Part shown: piece by piece, positions 1 through 14,352 of the stretch
Layout of the letters: each line of letters begins with the position of its first letter
How positions within the stretch are numbered: the stretch's first letter is position 1
NCBI GenBank assembly: GCA_905221615.1
Contig: CAJNDT010000580.1
Location: 505,511-569,510 of the forward strand
Source of the DNA: Symbiodinium sp. CCMP2592
Lineage: Eukaryota > Sar > Dinophyceae > Suessiales > Symbiodiniaceae
Direction: 5' to 3'
Length of the DNA stretch: 64,000 nucleotides
Program-made: the position numbers and the translations under genes
The notes under the pieces: model-generated
Seen by the model: the letters and a program-made list of their open reading frames with translations, nothing else
What the model was told of the DNA's origin: nothing
Databases searched by the model: none

Positions 1-164
1 CTCTTTCTTGTCACAAAGCGAATGGAGGCCTGGAACCAATGGATTCAACCGTGATGATGAAAGCACAGGACTGTGAATGCTATGTTAAAAACTTATTCTG
101 AACTATGATTCATGTCATAGTTACCTTGCTTTTCGAAACTGATGCATAATTTGTCGTTGCATAT

Positions 165-522
165 CGAATTGTGGTTGTCCTGGTCATGTCGAATTGTGGT
201 TGTCCGCTTCACTTCGTGACGTAAAAAAAAATGTTGACGGCATTTGCGCAATTGAATTGGCCTCGCCGAATGCTGTCCAACCGCATGGTCGTCATCCGAC
301 GGGAGGCTGGGCAACCACAGTTTGGAAGGGTGGAGGGTTTTAGCCTCATATGAAATTGTGATTGTCTTAGGGTTTGCGGGCCCGCTGTCGGAGACCCCTG
401 CCCAAATGTGGTTGTCCGTTGCCTGTTGTCTGTGTCTTTTGCTCATGTCTAAATGTGATTGTCCTACACGGCTCCTGGCGGCTGTGCTTGTGCCCAAACT
501 CTATTTGGAATTGTGGTTGTCT
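165..522 (+). repeat. Dispersed repeat of a GAATTGTGGTTGTC-type word
   Basis: The word GAATTGTGGTTGTC, or a form with one or two changes, occurs near 166, 191, 352, 405, 452 and 508. The first two copies are 25 bp apart and the others are irregularly spaced. Parts of the flanks also recur, for example GCCCGCTGTCGGA near 380 and 527. This looks like a decayed tandem repeat. Confidence 0.6.
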
Positions 523-762
523 GCGGCCCGCTGTCGGAAGCAATGCCTGGGTTAGGGGGCAACAAGAATGCCGAAAGAGCAGGCCAGCAATGCTTTTCCC
601 AACGGATTCGGGTTTACAGATCAAGGTTTACGGATGCCCAGCCGACGATGGTGCGGAATCTCCAAAGAAAGCTGCACAAATGGATCCAGCTACCCAACAT
701 TGCCGCTACAAAACTGCAAGCCTAACTGGCAGACAACCTTTTCTGCATAGGCCCGTGCTCTT

Positions 763-970
763 GCAGCTGTCACACATCTGGAGTCGACCACTTGGCTGCC
801 CGTGTTTCAAAGGCAGCTGTCGCACACACGGAACCGCACAAAACTGCAGCTGCATCTGCCCGTCCTTCAAAAGCAGCTGTCACACATACGGGGTCCATCT
901 CAAAACTGCAGCTGTGTTCGCAGCTCACTTGGCCGCATCTGCACGTGCTGTCCGGCAGCTGTCACACATG
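763..970 (+). repeat. Imperfect tandem repeat with core GCAGCTGTCACACAT
   Basis: The core GCAGCTGTCACACAT or a close variant starts near 763, 813, 873 and 955. The intervening sequence, of the type TGCCCGT..TTCAAA, is partly shared. Spacing is 50-80 bp. No gene is supported on it. Confidence 0.55.
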
Positions 971-1225
971 CACGTCTCGCAGAAAGTTGGTTTCCGCACC
1001 TCAAGGCGGCAGACGCAAGAAGATAGATGCCAGGAGAAGGGCCTTGAATACATGCCGGAATGTGCCGGGCCTTCTTGGCCCCTGGATGCTCAACTCGGAA
1101 TCTTTTCGCTGCCAGTTTCGAGAGAAGGGATCCTGTAGCCATCGCTTCGGGAAGCTCTGCCAGGGAGCTGCGGTCGGAGGCGACAAGAAAGCCGGACTGC
1201 TGCAGGGCGTCCGACATAGCAGGGC

Positions 1226-2259
1226 TCATCTTTTTCCCACCGACCCATTCGCCCACCACGCAGAAGGATGGCGCTTGCACGAATGCCCACGGGAATCGGC
1301 CGTCGCGCCACCTGCAACAAGACACGTGCTAGAGACGGAACCCGAAGGAAGACGGAAGCCGACCTTGCCGAGGCTCGGCATGTGATTGTCCGCCTCAGCA
1401 TCCACCCCGTTGATGTAGGACCAGATCATGCCAGCACCTGCAACAAAGATTGAAATAGATTGGAATGTGCCCCGCGAGCTTCCCCAGCCTTCTGGCACTC
1501 GACCGTCGCCCTTCCACGCGGACATGACCAAGGTCGGACGGAGACGGCCGGCGCCGGCAGCAGTCATGCCTGATGCTCCTCCCTTAGGGTCGTAGATAAT
1601 CTTCACCCGGTTGAAAGCGACGGCATCCTTTGTCTCGCTACGAAGAATATGGCAGAGTCCCCTCAGGACCCTGGGGCAAGAGGTGTTCTTTGGGTTCAGT
1701 ATGTACTCATCTTTCTTCTCCTTCTTCTGCTTCTTCTGCTTCTTCTTTTTGTCTGTAGCATCTGCCGGCTGATTCTTGTCCTGCTTTTCCCGCTTCTTCT
1801 TCTGGACTCCGAAGAACCTGGCAAACCATGAATTCTGTGCCTGTTTGGGGTCAGCTAATCGTGGGGCCCGGGCATGCTCCGCCCCTTTTTCTTGGAACCC
1901 AAGGACCTGGGCAAAACGACATTGCAACTCCTCAGCCAGAGAACCTTCCGAGCCCTCCACACATCCCCGGGCTCGACCAGCGAGCAGAGGTCCTCTACGA
2001 AATCCTGCCACCCGCACGTCGCTCAGAATTGCGCTTCAGGCACGGTCGCCAGCCTTTGTCTTGGACAGAATCGCATCCAGGCGGATCTGAGTAATGTCTG
2101 AGACTCGGCGCCTACCTCATGTAGAGATGTGTAATGGATAAGTAGCAGTAAGTAGCAACAACATTGCAGCGATTCCCTCCTGCTTATGAGGCCCTCACGT
2201 CTGTTCGAAGCGTCTCCCAGCTGTACAGCTGCCAGGGCCGCGGCAGCTTTCGAACTCAT
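1226..2259 (-). CDS. Multi-exon gene, product unknown, Lys-rich segment
   Basis: I do not recognise the product. The start codon is taken at 2257-2259, opening an Ala-rich N terminus (MSSKAAAALAAV). A donor of the GTGAGG type follows at 2198. The next readable exon (about 2100-2040) fits in phase and contains QIRLDAILSKTKAG. Another, beginning near 2004, reads DFVEDLCSLVEPGDVWRARK. The longest open stretch, about 1900-1226, starts VLGFQEKGAE, has a block of Lys/Gln/Glu near 1720-1770 (KKKKQKKQKKEKK), and then globular-looking sequence containing PRVLRGLCHILRS and VKIIYDPKGGASG. The 3' end is uncertain; the frame stays open to 1226. The gene is about 270 bp downstream of the stop of the next minus-strand gene, which fits a one-way dinoflagellate gene array. 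A basic nuclear or nucleolar protein is possible, but nothing proves it. Confidence 0.5.
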
Positions 2260-2531
2260 GAGGTTCAGTGCCCTCCGCAAGCAAAGACCCGTATCACAAA
2301 AACTTGAGCGGCTGACAAACAACAGGGTGACCAACCATGCCACTCAATGTGTGATTTGCAGCTGCTTTCCCCAGCTTTTAAGTTGTCACCGCGGACAGCA
2401 AAGATCGCTGCTGCCTAACTCCGTCCACAGTGGCCCAAAACGGCAGTCACTTGGCTTCGACAGGAAAGATGAAGAACTGATTTCTACGACAGCATGCCTG
2501 TGGCCACATGGACTAGCAGGAACATTAAGAT
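2260..2531. other. Short intergenic gap between two minus-strand genes
   Basis: These 272 bp separate the stop codon of the 6446-2532 gene from the ATG of the next one. I see no poly(A) signal or promoter motif I would defend. The short spacing on the same strand is typical of dinoflagellate tandem gene arrays, whose mRNAs are matured by spliced-leader trans-splicing. Confidence 0.4.
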
Positions 2532-6446
<3,915 letters not shown>

Positions 6447-6586
6447 ATTGATCCAAAGTGCCCTTTAAAGGCACTGACCCTCAAAACGTGGCGAAGCAAA
6501 AAATGCTGCGAGTCACAGAGCAAGTGTTAATGAGACGGAGCTGCGAAAGATTGGAGCCTCAACAGAAAGGCTGAGCAGGCTTGCTT

Positions 6587-9500
6587 TCACTCTTGCACCC
6601 CGACATCCTTCCCCAGCCAGCTGAGACACTTGGTCAGGACACGAAAGAAGTCTTTGATGGACACTAATGTTCCGGCCACGCCCTTCTTGACGAGCTTTTT
6701 CCGAGTGGCCTCCTGCACCTGAGGCACGACGAGGAAGGCACGCTTCCGGTTCCTTGGCTGGTTTGATTGCCAAAAGACTTTTTTCCATAGCTCGGCGTAG
6801 GACACAGGAGTTCATCCACATACCCCCCGCTCCGACAGCGGCGCAGGGCACGCTCGTCCGGCAACGGGGTCTCCAGACATACCCCCTACCAAGACGAAGA
6901 AACGACAAAGCAGGGATGTGACCAGGACCATTTTTGGACCATTGCTTCCCATCTTGACCCTGACATTCCACGTCAATCCATCCTGAACCAACAGGACTCC
7001 CAGCTCCCAAATTCTGAGAGAGCCCCTTGTCGCTGGAAGGGGTCCCCCAATGAGCCCCATCCTAGGACGACAGTGCAGGGCACGCTCGTCGGGCCAGGGG
7101 GTCCCCCAGCAGACTCCTTTGACAGACACCAAATGGCCGACACAACGGCGACAACACTTTTTCTGAACTTCTTGCCGCCAGAACACAGAAGCGTTCTCTT
7201 CTCTCTCATCATCCACCGCACGTTGGGGGCTAGGATGCTCTCGGTCAAGGCATTCTGCAGATGAACCACGATGCCCTTCAGCTTCTCGTGAACCGTGTCC
7301 GACATATAGAACTGGATGTTCTGTTCATAGGCCGGGAGCAGCCGCAAGATGGGGGCCGGCGGCTCGTGCGGCCGTTTCGCCGCATGGTTAACCCACTGTT
7401 CCGTCCCCACGAACCCGCCCAAGACGCGGATTGCGAGGCTGATGCATCCCTCCTTCATGTCGTCATCCTCTGGCACTGACGGATGGATGGCCCGGAGGAA
7501 ACTATCACTATCACAGCAGATGTAGACGAAGTGATTTGGGCCGACCTTGGCAAGCAGCTTCTCCTCGGAGATATAGTTCAGGAAGTCAGAGCCACCATAA
7601 ACAGAGCCACAGACCCCAAGGCGAAGCAATTGCTTTTTGACACGGGTCTTCGCCTCCTTGCAGCCACCAAGAACGACGAAAGCACAAAAGCCAGGAGGCA
7701 GGGTAACATGCTGCTCCTGCAAATGCCTTTGCTCCAGCCGGCCCAACTTCTCCTTGTTCTCAAGATGTTCCTTCTCGTGCTGCTTGAGCTTCTGGGCCGT
7801 CCCACAGAGGGGCCCAGACGTGAAGTCCCGCCAAAGGTCTGCCTGCAGCTTCTTCACAGCTTCCCGGAGGTCGACCTGAGTTTGGGTCTGCCTCGTCTTT
7901 GCACTGCATTTCGCAATAGCATCCAGGGCTTCCAAATTCAAAGTCTCCTCTCCTGTCTGGGATCCGGCAGCCTCAAGCTCAGCCTGCCGCCGCCTCTCAA
8001 AGGCATTCAATCCAGTTTTCCGCTTGCTGGAAACAAACTGCCTACTTGGCAATCGAGTCTTCTTCGTGTTGGCACCACTGCCCCCATGAATCTCTTTGTA
8101 CTTTGTAATGATCTTGTAATACAGGGGACGGGGCTGCCTGCTCAAGGGCCAGCGTGAGGCGAGAGCAGCGGGCAACATTGGCGACGGCAGAGGTTTGGGC
8201 AGGCTCTGCACCTTCTTTTGTGCTTCCCCGATCGTACTCGTGCACGAACCGGCTTGCCATCGTCAGCCACTCGGTGGCGAGGGCAAGAAGTCGAATGCTG
8301 GAGGGCGACAACACCTAGGAGACAGTCTGAGAGCGGCGGCAACCAGCTGGCAAGGACGGCACTGTTTAGTTGTGTCCGAGGGGCTGCGAGCAAAGTCTCA
8401 GCCCACTTGCTTTTCTCATTATTCAGGGCTGCAAGCTGTGTCAAGAAGAGGACCACCGCCGGCAAAGATAGAATCAGTTTCTTCAGTGCAACAGTTATCG
8501 TGTCGAATCTCTGGGCTGCAAAGTGACAAGAAAAATCTTGCCCCAATACTTCGGCCACTCCCTCCAACTGGCTTCGCACTGCCTCCGAATACTTGGAACA
8601 TAGTTTGTGAGAGTGTGCCAAAGCCCTCCAAAAGCTCCCTGGGTCGTGCTTGCTTTTCGTGGAGTAACGAAGAACAAAGAGCTCGATGAGCTGATTCAAT
8701 CGACTGTCGGATTTGATGCTCTTTTCGAGCGACCTCTGAGCGCTGTGCATGCAGCACCTCGTTGTCGTACACAAGCAAGGCATGATTCCTCTGGCCTCGC
8801 GGGAAAACCACGGAGCAGGTACACCGAGTAAGTTAAAGCAACCGAGACCCCTGCGGCCGCAAACCGCCCGGCCAGTCCCTCTGCCCTTTCGCCGTCCACC
8901 GTGTAGACCTGTGGCACATTGGGCGGGCGTCTGATAGCATCTGAAGCGGGGCCCCGGCTCCTTGAAAGTCTTCGCAAAAGCCGAGCGGTCGCCCTCGTCC
9001 GGGCAAAATCTCTCCAGGGCCAGCTGGATGTGGTCAGCTTTTTGTAGCGATGTCTGGCAAAAGACAATCAACAACTAAAGGACATCACTGACATCACTGG
9101 AAAATTAGCAAATCGGCCTTCTGGCCATTGCACCGAGACAGTTCGAGGATGCGTCTGTGAACAACATAGTTGTTGTCAACCATCTTGACTTTCACCGCCA
9201 ATGTGTCCTGGCTGACATCCTGCACGGCAAATACAATGAAATTAAGATGCGACCGCGACCACTGTGTCAACAGTCCTCGGCCCAACCAGCACTTTTGCAT
9301 TTTTTGCAAGCCGCCGGTCCTGCAGGTCTATTTGAGGACATGCATGTCAATGTGTGCTGTGTGCCTCAAGGGCGAGCCTCCTCTCTCAATACGGCTGCCA
9401 GCGCTGAAATGATCTTCGAGTGCTCACACGGGGATGCTCTTTGTAGCGGGAAGTTACCTGGGTCTGAACGATGAGCCAGCTCGCACCGCGAGGCGTAGCC

Positions 9501-10333
9501 GACGGATTGCCCGCTGCGGGGCTCCATTAGGACCTGAATGGCCAAGTGAACCTGGCCGGCAGTCGGAGCCGTGGCATCGGCCTTCGCAGAAACGGCCTCC
9601 ACGGGCTGCTCGACCAAGAGGCTGCTGACGTGGAGGTCGGTTTCCTCGTGGCGCTTTAAATCTTGAAGCTGAAGAACATCTCCGAAACGAGTAAGAGGCA
9701 CCTCAGATGAGAAGGCAAAGGAAAGACGAGATGCCCAGAAAGTAAAAACCATGAGTTGCGTAGGAGGCGCTTCCCTGCAGACGGATCCCTTCGTGAACCG
9801 TACGAAGGGCGAGGAGGACTGCTCTGGGGCTGCACATTTCGCCCGGCACAGCTTGCAGCCTAGGCCCCAAGCCTGGGTCGGCGGTGCTTCGCAAAGCCAA
9901 GTGCTCTGCACATCACCGTCACGGTACAGCAGTCGGCCAAACCATTTGTCCTTGTTCTTCAAGAATTTGCACCGATTGCAACGTCGAACAGCCTCCTTGG
10001 CCTCGGCACAAGAAGACACGTCGATACCTGTCCGCACCGACGCAGTCAGCCGGAATGCGACAAGGGTTCTCAGGAGGTGACACTGCCAAACTTCTCCAAG
10101 CAACGTCGAGCATGCTCGCCTGGCCGAGGACAGGCGGATCGGCATATGGGCTTGTTGGTGCCTTCAGCCAATCTGAGGCACCGACCGTCAGGGGATCTGG
10201 CACGCATCCGTTCGTCGCCACGGCAGTGACAGGATGGGCAGGAAGAAAAGTCAAGTGTCTGATTTTTGCAATGCTGGGAAGTTGAAGGGAAATGCTTGCG
10301 AGAGTCTGTCGACCATGTCCTGCTGCTAGGCAT
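6587..10333 (-). CDS. Multi-exon gene, zinc-finger-like, possibly transposase-derived
   Basis: The 5' end is uncertain; open, protein-like sequence begins near 10.3 kb. The exon region around 10.08-9.38 kb has a Cys/His cluster: CNRC, then WLC, GCKLC and AKC, then LKRH and DLH, resembling a C2H2 or BED-type finger. Further exon-like blocks are 9226-9100 (VSQDTLAVKVKMVDNN), 9053 to about 8950 (ADHIQLALERFCPDEG), 8900-8800 (VPQVYTVDGERAEGLAG), 8800-8409 (RLNQLIELFVLRYS, then AAQRFDTITVALKKL), 8317-8110, about 8045-7200 and 6805-6587, which ends in TGA. The order finger, then a TVDGE segment, then an RF-D/S-type segment reminds me of hAT-like transposase relatives, but I cannot show the catalytic acids, so this is a guess. 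The block at 8045-7200 has a probable coiled coil (about 7870-7690, KLKQHEKEHLENKEK). The stop at 6587 lies only 141 bp from the next gene's start. Confidence 0.5.
7200..8045 (-). CDS. Long exon of the 10.3-6.6 kb gene
   Basis: This is the longest uninterrupted coding block of the left-hand genes, about 280 codons. It starts after an AG near 8045 and reads QFVSSKRKTGLNAFERRRQA. It then has a charged helical segment likely to form a coiled coil, followed by a globular-looking part with CAFVVLGGCKEAKTRV, HFVYICCDSDSFLRA and ISLAIRVLGGFVGTEQW. It ends near NVRWMMREK. The long frame is clearly coding by composition. I do not recognise the fold. Confidence 0.55.
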
Positions 10334-10363
10334 TGATTACTCCTGCTAGGCATTGATTACTCC
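10324..10363 (+). repeat. Perfect 20-bp tandem duplication
   Basis: The unit TGCTAGGCATTGATTACTCC occurs twice, head to tail (10324-10343 and 10344-10363), near the 5' end of the zinc-finger-like gene. It is a recent slippage or duplication product. Confidence 0.9.
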
Positions 10364-11828
10364 TTCGTGCCGTGCCAAGACATGCCACGACTCTGTCAGT
10401 CTGAGCAACACAAGACAAGCAGAACAACTTCGCAATCCTGCGTCATCCCTGACCCCTCCCTGGCCCACACCCCCGCGCAGGTCCATCGGACCCACCCTAC
10501 AGGTCCGTCGGACCCGCCCTGAGAGCCAGTCGGCTCCCAAACCCCAAAACCCAAACTCCCTTTCAATCCAATCATCCCCGAAACTAGTTGGGCAAAGGCT
10601 CACTGCCACACCAAAAACAAAACGTAGCTCGATGCGGCGACAATGCTGAGCTCGATCGGCCTAGGCACAATGGTGTCCGGGTCTGGATCTTAGAACAATA
10701 TGCATGCTTGGAAACGAGCGACCGATTCTGGAAAAAAATCCGAAAATTTAGAGGCGCGGTCGTTCCCCGCATTTCCGTACAACTTTAGGTGGGATTAGTG
10801 TGCTGCCGAGGACCCCACCTGGTGGGCCCCACCTAGCACGGCATGGAGCAGGCTGAGCTCAATCGGCCTGGGCACTAGAGGCCGACACAAAACAGCCGCA
10901 ATCTGTGAGTTGGGAGCCAAACTGAGGGCGCAGGTTGATTACGCAGATCGGTGCTCCCTGATCTAGTGGACCCGCCCGACAGGTCCATCGGACCCGCCCC
11001 ACAGTTCCATCGGCCCTGCCCTGAGAGCGACTCTCTTCTTTGAAGGTTCAACACCCGCACCAAGGTCCCGACGTGCGAGAATGTTGAGGTCTACTGGCCT
11101 GGGCGCAGAACAAGACCAGAGTGCCACCAAGGAATAAACCAGGCTGCAAACACAACCTGCTCGGCTCAAACCCCAAAAACCCATCATCTGTGTGAACCCG
11201 TTCGAACGAGTGCACCGAGGGCCCAACGCAAAGCACCACGAGCTCAGCCGGCCTGGGCCAATGAAGCGAAGAACACTGGCGTGGTGGCACCAAGGACCCG
11301 CTCAAACCCAGAGGCCCCAAACTCCTTTTCCCAAAACCCAAAACCCAAACCCTAAACCACCGTTTGTCGGCCCGAAAATGGGGGTTTGCAAACCCCCCTT
11401 TCAAACCCCCATTCCGAAAATGGGTGTTTGAAAGGGGGGTTTGCAAACCCCCATTTTCGGGCCGAGAATGGGGGTTTGCAAGCTGGGGCCAAGCATCACC
11501 GTCCACACCGAGGGCCCAACCTAGCGAGAATCCTGAGCAGCTCCGTCGGCCTGGGGTCAATCTCGAATCTCGAAATAACTGCTGACTTTCTAGCTGCATG
11601 AAGCCTCGTCTGGAAAACAGAACCCTGGAAGGCAGCAATCTTGCGATCTAACACCGAGGGCCCAACACAGTCAGAGTGCTCGGTAACTCAATCGGCCTGG
11701 ACGAAACGAAGTGAAGTGCAAGACCAAATGTGCAACAAAGGCAAATGTGCAACAAAGGCAAAGCTCCACAAGCACGCCAACTCGCATCTCTCGCTTTTTC
11801 ACTCCGCGACGGACAGCGAGGATCCACA
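10364..11828. other. Intergenic region with GGTCC..GGACC words and a palindrome
   Basis: No exon is supported here. The region carries GGTCCATCGGACC-type words (10480-10525 and 10975-11030), the phrase CCGAGGGCCCAAC several times (near 11215, 11503 and 11655), and a near-perfect palindrome at 11367-11465. It separates the 13462-11829 gene from the zinc-finger-like gene. Confidence 0.6.
11367..11465. repeat. Near-perfect 99-bp palindrome with nested palindromes
   Basis: The 44-bp left arm (11367-11410) and right arm (11422-11465) match at 43 of 44 positions around an 11-nt centre. Each arm also contains the 18-bp perfect palindrome GGGGGTTTGCAAACCCCC. A third partial copy of the arm follows at 11464-11480. 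CCCTAAACC words lie just upstream. Confidence 0.92.
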
Positions 11829-13462
11829 TCAGCTGCTCGAAGACGACGACGGAGACCTCACCCTCTTCTTTGACCGGGGCGCCATCACCTTGGCCTTCGC
11901 CATCTTGGGCTCGGCCTTCGCCTTCGCCATCTTGGGCACCACAGCCGCCGCCTTCGCCATCTTGGGCTCCGCAGCCTTCGCCATCTTGGGCTCCACAGCA
12001 GCCGCCTTCGCCATCTTGGGCTCCGCAGCCTTCGCCATCTTGGGCTCCACGGCCTTCGCCTTCGCCATCTTGGGCTCCGCCTTCGCCATCTTGGGCTCCG
12101 CCGCCTTCGCCATCTCGGGCCCCGCCGCCTTCGCCATGCCGGGCCCCGCCGCCTTCGCCGGCTGATGCAACTTCGGCACAACCGTCAGCGGGTCGATCTC
12201 AGAAAGCCAAATCCCCGACAGCAAAACAGTCAGGCTCTGCGACCAAAACGTTAACACGACAACCTCAGAAAGCTTATTCGGTAATTCGGCGAAGTGGCTG
12301 CGACATGAGGTCTCCTGTCGATCAGCCCTGGCACCCACCTCTGCAGAACATCCATCGCCACGGCTCGCCTTTCCAGAAGCCGGCTGGGGCGATGTGCATG
12401 CTGTAACTACGGCCACTACGGTTGATTTTGACACCCTGCCTTTCCACGTTCTCCTGCTCGTAGATGGCTAAAAGGGCCGGGATCACAACGCCCTGGTCCG
12501 GAAACCCAGGTTCGACCCTCTGCAAAAGGGTGAGGACCTGTGTGCGGAGGGAGTCGCCCTGTTCCAGGAACATCTTGAATCGCTGCGCTATGTTGTCTTT
12601 CCGGAAGCAGTCCTCGCAGCCGATGGCTGCTGTTGCAGGTCAACAAATCGACGTAGAGGTCATGCAGCTCCTTAGTTGAACAAGAACTGCTAAGTATGAT
12701 CACTTTAATGTAGTTTCGAAGCTACAGTAATCAAACCCAGGGAAAAAAGCACATGCCCAAAGTGCAAACCAAGCTCTGGCCTCATCTTGCCCAAGCCCTT
12801 CCCAGCACCCTCGGCAGCAGCTGGACGGCCCTTAGCTTGTGCAGATGCAAATCAGCTTTCAGCAGAGAGCTGCCTTCTACCCAAACACAGATGCAGAGAG
12901 GTCACCTCCCATGACGACGAGCTGGAAGCCGGAGGCAGTGCAGCCTCACCCGGACGGCCCTTGGCTTTGTGCAGATGCAAGTCAGCGTTCAGCACAGAGC
13001 CGCTGCCTTCTACCTTCTACCCAATTACAGATGCAGAGAGGTCACCTCCCAGCTTTGACTTGGAGCCGGAGGCGGTGCAGCCTGAGAACACAGAAGCCTG
13101 AACAATGCATCTTTCTTTGTAAAGCTGCCATGCTTTCGTCCAAGAAGCTGCCGGGTTCTGTATCGGAACAACCTGGCAACATTAGGGAAGTCAAGACAAG
13201 CGTTTCAGTCAAATGCAGAACACCACAACCACAACACATCGATGCAAGCAGGGGGCTGCTGGCGGTTGAGCAGCCTTCGCCTTCGCCAAATCGCCCAACT
13301 GTCGGGAGATCTCGGCCAACTGTTCCTCTCAGTTTCTCGAAATTGACAGAACCCCAGTGCAACTGGAACGTGACAACTAGTGTCATGGGCCCCAGCCTGA
13401 GTTTTGCGACTGGCAAATTTGGCCTGGGACTTCTGCTTGGAAGGCCGGTTCTTGCCAACCAT
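11829..13462 (-). CDS. Multi-exon gene with Lys/Ala/Pro repeat tail, function unknown
   Basis: The start is at 13462 (MVGKNRPSKQKSQAKFASRK), strongly basic. A donor follows (GTTGTC), and the next exon joins in phase, reading EQLAEISRQLGDLAKAKAA, a short probable coiled coil (about 13335-13250). Further exon-like blocks are about 13170-13055 (WTKAWQLYKERCIVQ) and about 12620-12340 (RVEPGFPDQGVVIPALLAIY). The last block, about 12166-11829, encodes roughly ten repeats of the type EPKMAKA, then a basic RSKKRVRS and a run of Ser before TGA. Such AKP-rich tails occur in histone H1-like and other nucleic-acid-binding proteins, so a DNA- or RNA-binding role is an inference. The repeat unit is visible in DNA as GCCTTCGCCATCTTGGGCTC repeated at 11885-12165. 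Exon borders are approximate. Confidence 0.55.
11885..12165 (-). repeat. Coding minisatellite (EPKMAKA repeats)
   Basis: The unit GCCTTCGCCATCTTGGGCTC, with spacers of 0-9 bp, repeats about ten times. Unit lengths differ by multiples of three on the minus strand, so the reading frame is kept. It encodes the Lys/Ala-rich tail of the 13462-11829 gene. Confidence 0.9.
12821..13083. repeat. Diverged tandem duplication of about 130 bp
   Basis: The copies lie at 12821-12946 and 12950-13083. Both begin with C(T/C)GGACGGCCCTT(A/G)GCTT and both contain GATGCAGAGAGGTCACCTCCC. On the coding strand each contains the donor-like GGAGGTGACCTC, so an exon end plus the start of an intron was duplicated inside the 13462-11829 gene. 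Confidence 0.85.
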
Positions 13463-13969
13463 CGCTGCACGCGAGGGGAGGGCTCTAGAGAGAAGGCCTG
13501 AAGCCTTAAGTTCAGGCCTAGGCCTAATCGTGGATGCAACCCCTGCCCTAGTTAGGCTGTCTGCCTGTGCAATGTATATGCCATGCTGCAGCATCATGAA
13601 TCAAGGACTCGAGCCCGCCACAGGCGTCCGCACAACACTGCTCGCAAGCCCCAGTCAACAAGCACAAACGGACTGGTTCAAGAGACGGTCTCATAGGCCC
13701 CCGACAGAGAGAACACGCCGTGATCAGCAGCAGCACCACCTGGCGGCACGGCTTTGGAGTGGGGCTTTGTTGGCACCTCCTTGACTTATGACGGTGTTCA
13801 ACCTGTCGCCCCGGATGCTCATACGATACTACCAACACGAAGGAAGCCTAGCCAACGCCAGCCAAAACAATCCGGGGCAGGGGCCACAGAAGACTTGAAA
13901 AAATTACAACCCTAGCCAGAACCCAAACCCCAAGCCCTTCCCGAACACAAAGCACACAACCAATAACTA

Positions 13970-14102
13970 CTCTTGGGGACCATCGGCTCCCCCCCGGGGT
14001 CCATCGAACCCCAACCCTTGGGTCCATCGGACCCATGCCCTCGGGGACCATCGGTCCCCCTTGAGGTCCATCGGACCCCTCCCTGAGGTCCATCGGACCC
14101 CA
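13970..14102 (+). repeat. Cluster of GGTCCATCGGACCC-type words
   Basis: About six imperfect copies of GG(A/T)CCATCG(G/A)(A/C)(C/T)CCC lie in 130 bp. The word is itself a near-palindrome (GGTCC ... GGACC). Related copies occur at 10480-10525 and 10975-11030. Confidence 0.8.
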
Positions 14103-14269
14103 CTAAAAACCTTTATGTCCGCAAATACTCAAACCCTGAAACCCTCCAAGCAAGCCCAGCGGCACCAGAAGAGCGAGCGGAACCGACCTGGGCGCAAAGT
14201 TTGCTGTTTTCGAAAATCAAGATAAATACATAAAGCACAACTATATATACACACACTGATATTCAATCA

Positions 14270-14352
14270 ATTGTATGTGTGTGTATATATATATATATAT
14301 ATGTATACATATGTGCACATATGTGTGTGAGTGTGTGTGTGTGTGTGTGTGC
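14270..14352 (+). repeat. Compound TG/TA microsatellite
   Basis: Runs of TG, then TA, then ATACATATGTGCACATATGTG, then TG again. Simple sequence with no gene. Confidence 0.95.

Larger units (their letters stand above)
1..1225. other. Non-coding leader region with two dispersed short repeats
   Basis: I see no convincing exon here. Open frames occur on both strands but none has a protein-like composition with splice signals. The stretch holds two families of short repeats, listed separately. It lies downstream of the 2259-1226 gene and may include its 3' untranslated region or further small exons that I could not separate from background. Confidence 0.4.

Noticed and set aside
11641-12165. Plus-strand frame with AFAILGSA repeats resembling a hydrophobic protein
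   Set aside because: It is the opposite-strand reading of the EPKMAKA coding minisatellite, which has the better frame, stop and splice context.
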